From: Pseudomonadota bacterium
GTDB lineage: Bacteria > Pseudomonadota > Alphaproteobacteria > Rhodospirillales > Magnetospirillaceae
Direction: 5' to 3'
DNA length: 61,648 nucleotides
Assembly (NCBI GenBank): GCA_021848545.1
Contig: JAJZUL010000016.1
Span: forward strand, 1-61,648
A program made the translations under genes and the position numbers. The notes under the pieces are model-generated. The model did not search any database. It was not told the DNA's origin and saw nothing but the letters and a program-made list of their open reading frames with translations. Shown here piece after piece: positions 51,091-59,578 of this stretch (position 1 is its first letter; each line of letters opens with the position of its first letter).

Positions 51091-51699
51091 GTGGCCACAT
51101 TCGGCAAGGACGATACCGACATCGTCGCCAGGGACACGGTGTATCAGGGCTATTACCGTGTCGATCGCTATCGTCTGCGCCACCGCTCCTTTGCCGGCGG
51201 CTGGGTCGGGCCGATGGACCGCGAGGTGTTCGAACGCGGTCATGCGGTGGGGGTGCTGCTGTACGATCCGGTCCGCGACACGGTGGCCCTGATCGAGCAA
51301 TTCCGCGTCGGCGCCCTGGCCGCCGGCCGGTCGCCCTGGCTGATCGAAATCGTCGCCGGCATCGTCGAGGAGGGCGAAAGTCCCGAGGAGGTGGCGCGGC
51401 GCGAAGCGCTGGAGGAAGCCGGGTGTCAGGTGGAGGATTTGGTGGAAATCGCCGATTTCCTGGTCACCCCCGGCGCCTCGTCGGAAACCGTGCGCCTGTA
51501 TTGCGGCCGGGTCGATAGCGGCGCGATCGGCGGCGTTCACGGTCTGGCCGAGGAAAGCGAGGACATCCGGGTCTTCGTCGTCGATGTGAACGAGGCCCTG
51601 GACTGGGTGGGCAACGGGCGCATCGCCAATGCGGCGGGGATGCTGGCCCTGTTGTGGCTGGCCCGCGAGCGGGAAAATCTGCGGCGACGCTGGCGGTAA
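51091..51699 (+). CDS. nudF: NUDIX hydrolase, ADP-ribose pyrophosphatase type
   Basis: 202 aa from a GTG. The Nudix box is GIVEEGESPEEVARREALEEAG, within which the Glu residues of REALEEAG are in place, and LIEIVAGI upstream is typical of ADP-ribose pyrophosphatases. Length and motif order match NudF/TrgB-type enzymes that split ADP-ribose and related sugars. Confidence 0.85.
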   Translation: MATFGKDDTDIVARDTVYQGYYRVDRYRLRHRSFAGGWVGPMDREVFERGHAVGVLLYDPVRDTVALIEQFRVGALAAGRSPWLIEIVAGIVEEGESPEEVARREALEEAGCQVEDLVEIADFLVTPGASSETVRLYCGRVDSGAIGGVHGLAEESEDIRVFVVDVNEALDWVGNGRIANAAGMLALLWLARERENLRRRWR

Positions 51700-51808
51700 G
51701 CGGCAGTATGACGTGACTCGCTGATTTCACATGGCGAAAAACTTGAAGGCGGGATGGCCTCCCCTTACCTTCGTTTCAAGATGTATATCTTGATGAAAGC
51801 ACATCGCC

Positions 51809-52813
51809 ATGACGGACGTTCGCGACGGTTTTATCGCCACCATCGGTGATACCCCCTTGATCAGGCTGCGCGCCGCCTCGGAGATGACGGGGTGCGAGAT
51901 CTACGGCAAGGCCGAGTTCCTTAATCCCGGCGGATCGATCAAGGATCGCGCGGCGCTGGCCATCGTCACCGATGCCGAGGAAAAGGGGCTGATCCGGCGA
52001 GGGGGGCTGATCGTCGAGGGAACGGCCGGCAATACCGGCATCGGCCTGGCATTGGTGGCCAATGCCAGGGGCTATCGCACCATCATCGTCATGCCCGAGA
52101 CCCAAAGCCGGGAAAAAAAGGACATGCTGCGGCTGGTGGGGGCCGATCTGCGGCTGGTGCCGGCCCTGCCTTACGCCAATCCCGGCAATTACGTCCGTTA
52201 CTCACAGGCCTTGGCGGCGGAACTGGCGGATGGCGAGCCCAACGGCGTCATCTGGGCCAACCAGTTCGACAATACCGCCAACCGCGCCGGCCATTACCGC
52301 ACTACCGGCCAGGAAATCTGGAAACAGACGGGGGGACGGATCGACGCCTTCACCTGCGCCGTCGGCACCGGCGGCACCCTGGCCGGGGTGGGAATGGCGT
52401 TGAAGGAGCATGATCCCTCGGTCCGCATCGTTCTGGCCGATCCCATGGGATCGGCCCTGTACAATTACTACGCCCACGGCACCTTGAAGGCCGAGGGCAG
52501 CTCGATCACCGAAGGGATCGGCCAGGGGCGCATCACCGCCAATCTCGAGGGCGCTCCCATCGACGGGCAGGTGCGGGTGACGGACAACGAGGCTTTGCCC
52601 GCGATTTTCGATCTGGTGCGCCACGAGGGGCTGGTCCTGGGGGGCTCGTCCGGAATCAATGTGGTGGCGGCCATCAAGGTCGCGCGGGACCTGGGACCCG
52701 GTCATGTGGTGGTGACAGTGCTGTGCGATTATGGTACCCGCTATCAGAGCAAGCTGTTCAATCCGGATTTTCTGCGCGAAAAGGGTTTGCCGGTGCCGGA
52801 CTGGCTGGCTTGA
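51809..52813 (+). CDS. cysK: Cysteine synthase A-like PLP enzyme
   Basis: 334 aa. The PLP lysine motif is NPGGSIKDRAAL (the common form is NPxxSVKDR), followed by TAGNTGIGLA and the phosphate-binding GTGGT loop. It belongs to the O-acetylserine sulfhydrylase superfamily; the long C-terminal GTRYQSKLFNPDFLREKG and PGGS variant are seen in a subgroup also annotated as cysteine desulfhydrase-like. Followed 48 bp later by a sulfurtransferase gene, so cysteine/sulfur metabolism is coherent. Confidence 0.85.
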   Translation: MTDVRDGFIATIGDTPLIRLRAASEMTGCEIYGKAEFLNPGGSIKDRAALAIVTDAEEKGLIRRGGLIVEGTAGNTGIGLALVANARGYRTIIVMPETQSREKKDMLRLVGADLRLVPALPYANPGNYVRYSQALAAELADGEPNGVIWANQFDNTANRAGHYRTTGQEIWKQTGGRIDAFTCAVGTGGTLAGVGMALKEHDPSVRIVLADPMGSALYNYYAHGTLKAEGSSITEGIGQGRITANLEGAPIDGQVRVTDNEALPAIFDLVRHEGLVLGGSSGINVVAAIKVARDLGPGHVVVTVLCDYGTRYQSKLFNPDFLREKGLPVPDWLA

Positions 52814-52861
52814 CGGCGGCCGCGGGCCGTCTCCCTTGTCGATAATTGCCGGATACGACCC

Positions 52862-53719
52862 TTGGACTATGCCAATCCCGACGCCTTGGTGACCACCGAC
52901 TGGCTGGCCGACCATTTGGACGCCCCCGACGTGCGGGTGGTGGATGCCAGCTATTATCTGCCGGTTCAGAACCGCGAGGCGCGCCAGGAATACGAGGAGG
53001 AACACATTCCCGGCGCGGTGTTTTTCGATATCGACGATATCGCCGCCGACAATACCGATCTGCCGCACATGCTGCCCCCGCCGGAGAAATTCGCCAGCCG
53101 GGTGCGCAAGCTGGGTCTGGGCAACGGCAACCGGGTGGTGGTTTATGACGGCACCGGCTTCGGCAGCGCGGCGGCGCGGGTCTGGTGGATGTTCCGCTGT
53201 TTCGGTCATCGCGACGTGGCGGTGCTCGATGGCGGCTTTCCCAAGTGGCTGCGCGAGCAGCGGGCGGTCGAGGATCTGCCGCCGGTGCGGCGCGACCGCC
53301 ATTTCATTCCCCGGGTCGATCCCGGCCTGGTGCGCAGCTTCGACCAGATGCAGGCCAACATCGCCAGCGGCCGCGAACTGGTGCTGGACGCCCGCGCCCA
53401 CGGGCGCTTTACCGGTGCCGATCCGGAATTGTGGCCGGTCAAGCGGGGCGGCCATATTCCCGGCAGCGTCAATCTGCCCTTTCTCGATCTGATCGACGAC
53501 AGGACCCGCACCATGCGGTCCGCCGATCATCTGGCCGACCGGTTCGCCAAGGCCGGGGTCGAGCCGGGACGGACGGTGGTGGCGACCTGCGGGTCGGGCG
53601 TGACCGCCTGCGTCCTGCATCTGGCCCTGCATCTGATCGGCCACGAACAGGCGGCGGTCTATGACGGGTCCTGGGCCGAATGGGGCAACCGCGACGACGT
53701 CATGGTCGAGATGGGGTGA
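52862..53719 (+). CDS. sseA: 3-mercaptopyruvate/thiosulfate sulfurtransferase
   Basis: 285 aa from a TTG. Two rhodanese domains; the active one is C-terminal with CGSGVTA, the loop of 3-mercaptopyruvate sulfurtransferases. The N-terminal domain has VVDASYYLPVQNREARQEYEEEHIPG and GFPKW motifs of the inactive domain. Acts on mercaptopyruvate from cysteine and so pairs with the PLP enzyme upstream. Confidence 0.9.
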   Translation: MDYANPDALVTTDWLADHLDAPDVRVVDASYYLPVQNREARQEYEEEHIPGAVFFDIDDIAADNTDLPHMLPPPEKFASRVRKLGLGNGNRVVVYDGTGFGSAAARVWWMFRCFGHRDVAVLDGGFPKWLREQRAVEDLPPVRRDRHFIPRVDPGLVRSFDQMQANIASGRELVLDARAHGRFTGADPELWPVKRGGHIPGSVNLPFLDLIDDRTRTMRSADHLADRFAKAGVEPGRTVVATCGSGVTACVLHLALHLIGHEQAAVYDGSWAEWGNRDDVMVEMG

Positions 53720-53817
53720 GAGTTTGTGAAAGAATGCCCATCCGGCGTGAAATCGACGGAAAAACGCCAGCGTTTCCAATGGGCGTTCTTTTGCAAGTTC
53801 GACTGATTTACAAGCTC
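53720..53817 (+). terminator. Long nested hairpin after sseA
   Basis: Outer pairs GAGTTTGT (53720-53727) with ACAAGCTC (53810-53817), middle pairs 53731-53741 with 53779-53789 (10 of 11), then TTCTTTT. It could end the cysK-sseA transcript, and it runs into the palindrome repeat at 53829. Confidence 0.5.
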
Positions 53818-53828
53818 TGAGCCCTAAT

Positions 53829-53880
53829 ACCAAATCCCGATGAGAGTGACTCATCGGGATTTGGTTCAAGCCCGCGCGGC
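53829..53880. repeat. ACCAAATCCCG palindrome repeat, copy 2
   Basis: Perfect 16-bp arms (53829-53844 and 53850-53865) around a 5-nt loop, followed by CAAGCCCGCGCGGC as in copy 1 at 22970-23020. Confidence 0.75.
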
Positions 53881-53944
53881 CCCATGAATAGATCGGGCTA
53901 AATCGCCAGCATGATGGCCAGATGGGCCGAACCGGTGCGATCGG

Positions 53945-54451
53945 TCATTTCCCGTCGCCGACGATGTGACGGTGCAAATCCTCGCTCAAGCTCTGGATGC
54001 GCTGGCTCAGCCGGTTGGTGGTTTCGGTCAGCTGGGTGTTCTGCTCCAGCAGCTGCATCAATTTTTCGTTCTGTTCCGCGAATTCGCGCTGGCGCTGTTC
54101 GGAGGCGGAGGCCAGGGCTTCGCGGTGCTGGGCGTCGGCTTCGGCCAGGGCCTTGTCGCGATCGGCCTGACGGGTCTGGGCCAGCAGAATCAGCGGCGCC
54201 GCATAGGCGGCCTGAAGACTGAAGGCGAGGTTGAGGAGAATGAAGGGGTAGACGTCGAAATGGGTCAACCCGCTCATGTTCAGGCCGATCCACACCGCGA
54301 CGATGACAGTTTGGCTGATGAGGAATTGCGGCGTGCCGAAATAACGGGCGAAGCTTTCCGCCTTCTGCCCGAACCAGTCGCTGCCGAAAGCGGAATGGAG
54401 ATGTTGGGTGGTCTGGATGAAACGCGTCGCGTTCCTGGTCTTCGTCTGCAT
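53945..54451 (-). CDS. DUF1003 membrane protein
   Basis: 168 aa from the ATG at 54451, which has GGAGAG directly before it. Two membrane segments (about 50-95) in the arrangement FLISQTVIVAVWIGLN and FILLNLAFSLQAAYAAPLILLAQ, then a coiled-coil tail rich in Gln and Glu: the DUF1003 pattern. Function unknown. An upstream in-frame ATG lies inside the palindromic repeat and is rejected as start because it would translate the repeat. Confidence 0.8.
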   Translation of the reverse strand: MQTKTRNATRFIQTTQHLHSAFGSDWFGQKAESFARYFGTPQFLISQTVIVAVWIGLNMSGLTHFDVYPFILLNLAFSLQAAYAAPLILLAQTRQADRDKALAEADAQHREALASASEQRQREFAEQNEKLMQLLEQNTQLTETTNRLSQRIQSLSEDLHRHIVGDGK

Positions 54452-54472
54452 CTCTCCGTTCTCCCAGCCAAG

Positions 54473-54540
54473 CCTGAGAGCCCGACCCGAAAACCGCCAT
54501 TTGCAGGCCGCCATGGCGATTTTCGGGTCGGGCTCTCAGG
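54473..54540. repeat. Long perfect palindrome (nested family)
   Basis: Perfect 21-bp arms (54473-54493 and 54520-54540) with an inner CGCCAT/ATGGCG stem. The outer arm CTGAGAGCCCGACCCGAAAA is shared with the outer arms at 43287-43430. Confidence 0.85.
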
Positions 54541-54631
54541 GCCGGGGCGGCCGCGAACGACGAACCTGCGGGCGGTGGTGGATGCGATCCTGTACATGGC
54601 GTGGACCGGCTGCCAATGGTCCATGGCGATC
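54539..54631 (+). pseudogene. IS5-type transposase fragment
   Basis: One frame of this stretch reads GPGRPRTTNLRAVVDAILYM followed by AWTGCQWSMAI, the N-terminal signature of IS5-family (IS427-like) transposases (typically NAILYLLRTGCQW). Only about 31 codons remain; the rest of the gene and the ends of the element are gone. The fragment abuts the palindrome at 54473-54540. Confidence 0.65.
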
Positions 54632-54777
54632 ATAAAAACAAAAGGCGTTCTCATTAAACACCACAAAACTTTTGTTATTTTAGAATGGTTATAGTCGAGC
54701 CGCTGGCGTATCATCCCGCTCTCCGTAAGCCGGGCGGGAGCTGTGCAACGGAATGGGCTGTCGTGGCGGAGGCCGGG

Positions 54778-55962
54778 ATGTCTGCTGACCAGGTATTTAC
54801 GAAAGCGGGCGGTGGCGCGAAAAGTTTCGTCGGCGCCAATGGGGTGGCTGAGCATTTCACCGTTATCGTCGCGCCCGAAGCGGACAATATCGCCAGTCAG
54901 ATCGATTACGTCTCGCGCCAATACGAAGCGTGGGCGCGAAAGCTTGACCTGGCGCCGGGGACGGCGGTGTTCCGGCGCCTGTTCCTGTCGGACGCCATCA
55001 ATCAGATCGACCATCTGTATGCCAGCCCGCTGCTGGCCGAGGACCCCGACGATCCGGTGGCGGTGTCGCTGGTTCAGCAGCCGCCGCTGCCGGCCGCAAG
55101 GGTGGGGCTGCTGGCCTATCACATCGACGGCGCCGGGCCGTTGCGCAAACGGCGCCTGTCCCCGCATCACATGATGGTCGAAATGGGGGGGCTCGGCCAT
55201 TTGTGGAGCACCCGTCTGTGTTGCGGCCAGCGCGCGGCCACCTCGCCGGAGGAAGTGCAGACCGCCGACATTTTCGCCAATCTGATCGACGCCCTGGAAG
55301 GCCAGGGCGCGAATCTGGCCGACAATTGCGTGCGGACCTGGCTTTACATGAAGGATGTGGACGTGTTCTATCGCGGCATGGTCAACAGCCGCCGGAACCT
55401 GTTCCGGCGCCACGGCCTGACCGAGGACACCCATTACATCGCCAGCACCGGCATCCAGGGATGTTGCGAACATCAGTTCGATCTGGTGTCGATGGATGCC
55501 TACTCCATCGTCGGGATGCGGCCGCAGCAGATGTCCTACCTGAACGATTTCGAGCGGCTTTGCGCCACCAAGGACTACAGCGTCACGTTCGAGCGCGGCA
55601 CCCGCATCGCCTTTGCCGACCGGGCGCACCATTATATTTCCGGGACCGCCAGCATCGACAAGTTCGGCAACACGGTTCATCTGGGCGATGTCATGGCCCA
55701 GCTGGATCTGGCCCTGGTCAATGTCGATGCCCTGCTGGCTTCGGGCGGCGCCGCTTTGACCGATCTCATGTATCTGATCGTCTATTTGCGCGATGCTCAC
55801 GATCAGTCCAAGATTCGTCGCGAACTGGAACGGCGTCTGCCCGGTCTGCCCTTCATCATCGTCGAAGGGCCGGTCTGCCGGCCGGAATGGCTGATCGAGA
55901 TCGAAGGCGTGGCGGTGGCGCCCCATGCCGACGCCGCCTTGCCCCCGTTTGGCAGCCATTGA
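54778..55962 (+). CDS. Protein with two RidA-like (YjgF) domains
   Basis: 394 aa from the ATG at 54778, with GGAGG 5 nt upstream; the earlier ATG 54685 lacks a ribosome site. The middle part ATSPEEVQTADIFANLIDAL and LADNCVRTWLYMKDVDVFYR, and the C-terminal YISGTASIDKFGN and DALLASGGAALTDLMYLIVYLRD, each match the RidA/YjgF fold. RidA proteins remove reactive enamine/imine intermediates; double-domain forms occur in biosynthetic clusters. It heads an operon with two 2OG-Fe(II) oxygenases (gaps of 19 and 3 bp). Specific substrate unknown. Confidence 0.72.
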   Translation: MSADQVFTKAGGGAKSFVGANGVAEHFTVIVAPEADNIASQIDYVSRQYEAWARKLDLAPGTAVFRRLFLSDAINQIDHLYASPLLAEDPDDPVAVSLVQQPPLPAARVGLLAYHIDGAGPLRKRRLSPHHMMVEMGGLGHLWSTRLCCGQRAATSPEEVQTADIFANLIDALEGQGANLADNCVRTWLYMKDVDVFYRGMVNSRRNLFRRHGLTEDTHYIASTGIQGCCEHQFDLVSMDAYSIVGMRPQQMSYLNDFERLCATKDYSVTFERGTRIAFADRAHHYISGTASIDKFGNTVHLGDVMAQLDLALVNVDALLASGGAALTDLMYLIVYLRDAHDQSKIRRELERRLPGLPFIIVEGPVCRPEWLIEIEGVAVAPHADAALPPFGSH

Positions 55963-55981
55963 CAAGGAAAGGCAAAAGGTC

Positions 55982-56683
55982 ATGTCGGAGGTCGAAGCCC
56001 CTTTCAATTATCTCGACGAGGCGGCCATCGCCGCCGCGGATCTGAAAAGCGAACCCTATGAATACGCCTTCGTGCCGGCGGCCATTCCCAACCGTTTTCT
56101 GGACGAGGTGCTGGCGGATGCGCCGGCCATTCCCGATCGCGGCAGTTACGGTCTGCCCAACCTCAAGCGCGGCCCCCGATTCGAAGCGGTGATTCAGGAC
56201 CTGCTCAGCGACCGCTTCCGCCGGTTGGTGGAAGCCAAGATGGGAATGGATCTGAGCAACAATCCGCCGGTGGTCCTGATGATGGGCAACACCACCGGCC
56301 ATTATAACGAGGGCTTCGCCCATCCCGATTCGCGGCACAAGATCGTGACCGTCGTCGTCGGCTTCACCCGCTCCTGGCCCTATGAGCGCGGGCGGCTGCG
56401 GGTGCTGAACGGTCCCGACCGCAACGATTACGCTTTCGAATTCGCGCCCGAATTCGGCAGCATGTTGATGTTCAAGGTCAGCGATAAATCCTGGCACGGC
56501 TTTCTGCCGCAAAAGGGGCCGCGCATGAGCCTGCAATTGTGTTATTGCGATTCGGAATCCTATGTGCGCAGCGAGTATTTCCGCCACGGCATCAGCGCTT
56601 TCGCCAAATCCATTCCCGCGCTGCGCTGGCTGATCGGCATGATGCCGCGTCACAACCCCGCCGCCGGGTCCGAAAGGATCTGA
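55982..56683 (+). CDS. 2OG-Fe(II) dioxygenase 1
   Basis: 233 aa from the ATG at 55982. The iron facial triad appears as His114-x-Asp116 (FAHPDSRH) and His172 (SWHGFLP), and Arg181 is placed to bind 2-oxoglutarate, on a double-stranded beta-helix (prolyl-hydroxylase-like) scaffold. No signal peptide. Substrate unknown; the operon suggests a small molecule or amino acid derivative. Three bp before the second oxygenase gene. Confidence 0.8.
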   Translation: MSEVEAPFNYLDEAAIAAADLKSEPYEYAFVPAAIPNRFLDEVLADAPAIPDRGSYGLPNLKRGPRFEAVIQDLLSDRFRRLVEAKMGMDLSNNPPVVLMMGNTTGHYNEGFAHPDSRHKIVTVVVGFTRSWPYERGRLRVLNGPDRNDYAFEFAPEFGSMLMFKVSDKSWHGFLPQKGPRMSLQLCYCDSESYVRSEYFRHGISAFAKSIPALRWLIGMMPRHNPAAGSERI

Positions 56684-56686
56684 GTC

Positions 56687-57373
56687 ATGAGCATATTCGA
56701 CCTTCCCGCGCCCGAGGCGGTATCCGCCCGCATGGTCGCCGCCCTGGCGGAGGCGACCATCGACGATTGGCCCTATCGTCACTGGACTCTGTCGGATGTC
56801 TTTCCCGAAGAGGTCGCGGTCAACATCCTGTTGATGCCCATCCGGCCGCCCTTGATCGACGAATGCGGCGGTGTGCGCGATCTGGACGATAACAACAACA
56901 AGCGCAGCTTCTTCACGCCGGATTTGTGCGCCGGCTATCCGGTGGCCGCCTGTCTGGCGGAAGGCATGCAGGCTCCCGCCACCGCCCGGGCGCTGGCGCG
57001 AAGCCTGGATGTCGATCTGGAAGGGGCGTATCTGCGCATGGAATACATCCAGGACACCGACGGCGCCTGGCTGGAACCCCACCGGGACATCCATGAAAAG
57101 CTGTTCTCGATGGTGATCTATCTGTGCACCGGTCCTAATTCCGCCGAATGGGGCACGGACATCTACGATGCCGACCGCAAATGGGTGGGGCGGTCCAAGG
57201 CGACCTTCAATTCGGCGGTGATCTTCGTGCCCGGCCCGGCCACCTGGCACGGATTCGACAAGCGCCCGATCATCGGCGTGCGCCGGCTGATGGAAATCAA
57301 TTACGTTCGCCCCACCTGGCGCGACCGCGACCAGCTGACCTTCCCCGACCGGCCGGTCCGGCTGGAAGGATAA
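56687..57373 (+). CDS. 2OG-Fe(II) dioxygenase 2
   Basis: 228 aa. Facial triad His132-x-Asp134 (EPHRDIHEK) and His188 (TWHGFDKRP), with an Arg near 199-200 as 2OG ligand. Only distantly similar to the preceding oxygenase, so the two probably perform different steps. Last gene of the operon; convergent with the HD-GYP gene. Confidence 0.8.
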   Translation: MSIFDLPAPEAVSARMVAALAEATIDDWPYRHWTLSDVFPEEVAVNILLMPIRPPLIDECGGVRDLDDNNNKRSFFTPDLCAGYPVAACLAEGMQAPATARALARSLDVDLEGAYLRMEYIQDTDGAWLEPHRDIHEKLFSMVIYLCTGPNSAEWGTDIYDADRKWVGRSKATFNSAVIFVPGPATWHGFDKRPIIGVRRLMEINYVRPTWRDRDQLTFPDRPVRLEG

Positions 57374-57384
57374 GAGGACGGTTA

Positions 57385-58443
57385 TTACGTGCCGTCACTC
57401 TGACGATGGCATTTGAGCACGCCATGGACGTCGTCCATGGCGTTGAAGAACGCGTCGATGCAACGGGGATCGAAAAAGGTTCCGCTATTGTCGCGCAAAT
57501 AGGCGCACGCGTCGTCCAGCGGCCAGGGCTCCTTGTAGGGGCGGCGGCTGGTCAGCGCGTCGAAGACGTCGGAAACGATCACGATCCGCCCGACCAGCGG
57601 TATCGCCTGCCCGGCAACGCCCCTGGGGTAGCCGGTGCCGTCCCATTTTTCGTGGTGATAAAGGGCGATGTCGCCGGCCACCTGAAGAAGGCGGGCTTTG
57701 CTGTCGGCCAGAATGTCCCAGCCGATCTGGGGGTGCCGCTCGATGATTCGGCGCTCGTCGTCGGTCAGGGGGCCGGGCTTCAAAAGGACGTGGTCGGGAA
57801 TGCCGAGCTTGCCGATGTCGTGCATCGGCGCGGCCGCCTGGATGATGTCGATCTCGTCGGCGGGCAGCCCCAGCCGCTCGGCGATGAAACGGCAGTAGCG
57901 CGACATCCTGAGAAGGTGCAGGCCGGTTTCGTTGTCCCGGTATTCGGCGGCGCGCGATAGGACCAGGATGGTTTCCTGCTCGCGATCGACGATATCCCGG
58001 GTGGCGCGCCGCACGTCTTCGGCCAGGTGGACGGCATAGTCGGCGGTCTGCTGGTGATGGCGGCTCAGAGTGAACAGATTGCGGATACGGGTGACGAACT
58101 CGATCCGGTCGACCGGCTTTTGCAGGAAATCGGTGGCGCCCAGTTGCAGCGCCTGATAGCGGACGTCCCGGTCGTCCGAGGTGGTGACCATGACCAGCGG
58201 GACGTTGACGCGGCTGGGCAGGGCCCGGATTTTCTCGATGAATTGCAGGCCGTCGATATCCGGCATGACGTAATCGACGATGATGACGTCGATATCGTGG
58301 CCGCCGCACCATTTCAGCGCCGCCACCGGATCGGTGAATGGAATGGCGGTGTCGGTTCCGAACATGGCGGTGACCAGCTCCGCCATATAGGTCAGAGCGC
58401 TGATGCTGTCGTCCACGATGGCGATGCGCGCATTCTGGTTCAC
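57385..58443 (-). CDS. Response regulator with HD-GYP phosphodiesterase domain
   Basis: 352 aa from the GTG at 58443 (GGGAG 8 nt upstream). An N-terminal receiver domain with phospho-acceptor Asp in IIVDYVMPD and DD in IAIVDDS; C-terminal HD-GYP domain with MHDIGKLGIPD and HHEKWDGTGYP intact. It should hydrolyse c-di-GMP under control of a sensor kinase that is not encoded nearby. The third c-di-GMP protein with predicted activity in the window. Confidence 0.9.
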   Translation of the reverse strand: MNQNARIAIVDDSISALTYMAELVTAMFGTDTAIPFTDPVAALKWCGGHDIDVIIVDYVMPDIDGLQFIEKIRALPSRVNVPLVMVTTSDDRDVRYQALQLGATDFLQKPVDRIEFVTRIRNLFTLSRHHQQTADYAVHLAEDVRRATRDIVDREQETILVLSRAAEYRDNETGLHLLRMSRYCRFIAERLGLPADEIDIIQAAAPMHDIGKLGIPDHVLLKPGPLTDDERRIIERHPQIGWDILADSKARLLQVAGDIALYHHEKWDGTGYPRGVAGQAIPLVGRIVIVSDVFDALTSRRPYKEPWPLDDACAYLRDNSGTFFDPRCIDAFFNAMDDVHGVLKCHRQSDGT

Positions 58444-58701
58444 GATGCTCCCTTTCGCTCTCGCCGGTTGGTCGAAGACAGCATACGCCAGGTGCGACCG
58501 CTGGTACGAATCTGCAACGGGATGAATCGGTGAGCGAAGGGTCAAATCCTAATGGATAGGTTTGGTGGCGGGCGGCATCCTGATGCGGATAGATCGGTCT
58601 TATATCGCCCGGCTTATGACGGGAGATTCCGGAACCGTTTCCTGCCGGACGCCGAAACGCGCTACTGACGTCCGCCGCTCGCGCCCTTGGCGCTCAGGTG
58701 C

Positions 58702-59109
58702 TCAGGCCGCCGCGCATTCCGTCGCCAGTTGCTTCATGGCCATCGTGACAACCTTCGGCACCAAAAGGGTTCCGTCTTCGTAATAGCCGATGGTACGACG
58801 GCTGATATCCAGGATTGCGGCCAAGTGCTCCTGAGTCATGTTCAGTTTCTGCCGGGCCTCGCGGAAATCCGCAGGCTTTTGGGCCTTGTTCTCCTGCCAT
58901 GCGGCCAGCTTATAAAGCTCGGGAGCGCTGTATTCCTGATCCCCAGGCCTAAGAACCATCGTGTACCCGTCATCTTCCAGATCGGCTTGAAGAGCCATGG
59001 GCATATCGGGAAGGTGAAGGGTGCAGGTAAAGCCATCGGTCCATCGAAGCAGGAGCCTCCCAGGATTCTGGAGAAGCGCCTGGGTAAGGCGGGGGGCGGT
59101 CCTGGTCAT
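58702..59109 (-). CDS. DUF2442 + HTH (XRE) protein, antitoxin-like
   Basis: 135 aa from the ATG at 59109, overlapping the DUF4160 gene by 4 bp with GGAG upstream. An N-terminal DUF2442-like part (about 15-65) and a C-terminal helix-turn-helix (ARQKLNMTQEHLAAILDIS and RRTIGYYEDG). Pairs with the DUF4160 gene as in many small two-gene modules regarded as toxin-antitoxin-like. It is likely the DNA-binding, autoregulating partner. Confidence 0.8.
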   Translation of the reverse strand: MTRTAPRLTQALLQNPGRLLLRWTDGFTCTLHLPDMPMALQADLEDDGYTMVLRPGDQEYSAPELYKLAAWQENKAQKPADFREARQKLNMTQEHLAAILDISRRTIGYYEDGTLLVPKVVTMAMKQLATECAAA

Positions 59110-59327
59110 GATGATCTCCACAAGTTCATGAGTTCATCCTGGTGGTCGGCGATAAACCGGCGGGCCATATCGATGGCTTCGGCCGGCGCATGTCCTTCGA
59201 TGACCGATCCGTCGGAAATGGCGATCACAACGTCATGATCGGGAGAAATCAGGTGGATATGCGGTGTGCCATGCTCGCGGAAATAGAGCTTGAGTTTGAA
59301 ACTTTCAAAGCTGAACAACGTGGGCAT
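59106..59327 (-). CDS. DUF4160 protein
   Basis: 73 aa from the ATG at 59327, with GGGAGC just upstream; longer starts are not supported. The sequence PTLFSFESFKLKLYFREHGT followed by PHIHL matches DUF4160, a small beta-rich family always next to a DUF2442/HTH gene. Function unknown; toxin-like role is inference from gene pairing. First gene of the pair behind the promoter at 59349-59377. Confidence 0.8.
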   Translation of the reverse strand: MPTLFSFESFKLKLYFREHGTPHIHLISPDHDVVIAISDGSVIEGHAPAEAIDMARRFIADHQDELMNLWRSS

Positions 59328-59348
59328 ATGGCTGCTCCCGATGCCCAA

Positions 59349-59377
59349 ACCATAGTGCAGTTGTTGCACATACGCAA
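59349..59377 (-). promoter_or_regulatory. Promoter of the DUF4160/HTH pair with operator in the spacer
   Basis: On the minus strand TTGCGT (59372-59377) and TATGGT (59349-59354) are 17 bp apart. The spacer contains the palindrome GTGCA-ACAAC-TGCAC (59355-59369); ATGTGCAA also recurs about 25 bp upstream. The start codon is about 15-20 bp after the expected transcription start. Confidence 0.6.
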
Positions 59378-59578
59378 GGGAAAAGCGCATTCATTGCACA
59401 TTTTTCGATCTTGCCGCGGCCAGCGGACGAAAGTGGCGTGCCGATCAGATGAAAACAGACGGGGATGCGCCTGCCCTATTGTAGGGCGCGGCCCGTCGTT
59501 GTTTCGCGCAGACCTTCGGCAATTTACCGACAATCTTCGCGTATGGCATTGTAAGTGATTGATTTTGATGGCGGTAGA

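Larger units (their letters stand above)
54452..54777. other. Spacer with palindrome, IS remnant and AT-rich promoter region
   Basis: 326 bp. Contains the palindrome 54473-54540, the transposase remnant 54539-54631 and an AT-rich part (54630-54690) that probably holds the promoter of the RidA/2OG operon. Confidence 0.6.

Noticed and set aside
54280-57250. Long minus-strand frames opposite the RidA/2OG operon
   Set aside because: Both cover three genes with intact catalytic motifs on the plus strand; the antisense proteins have no domain.
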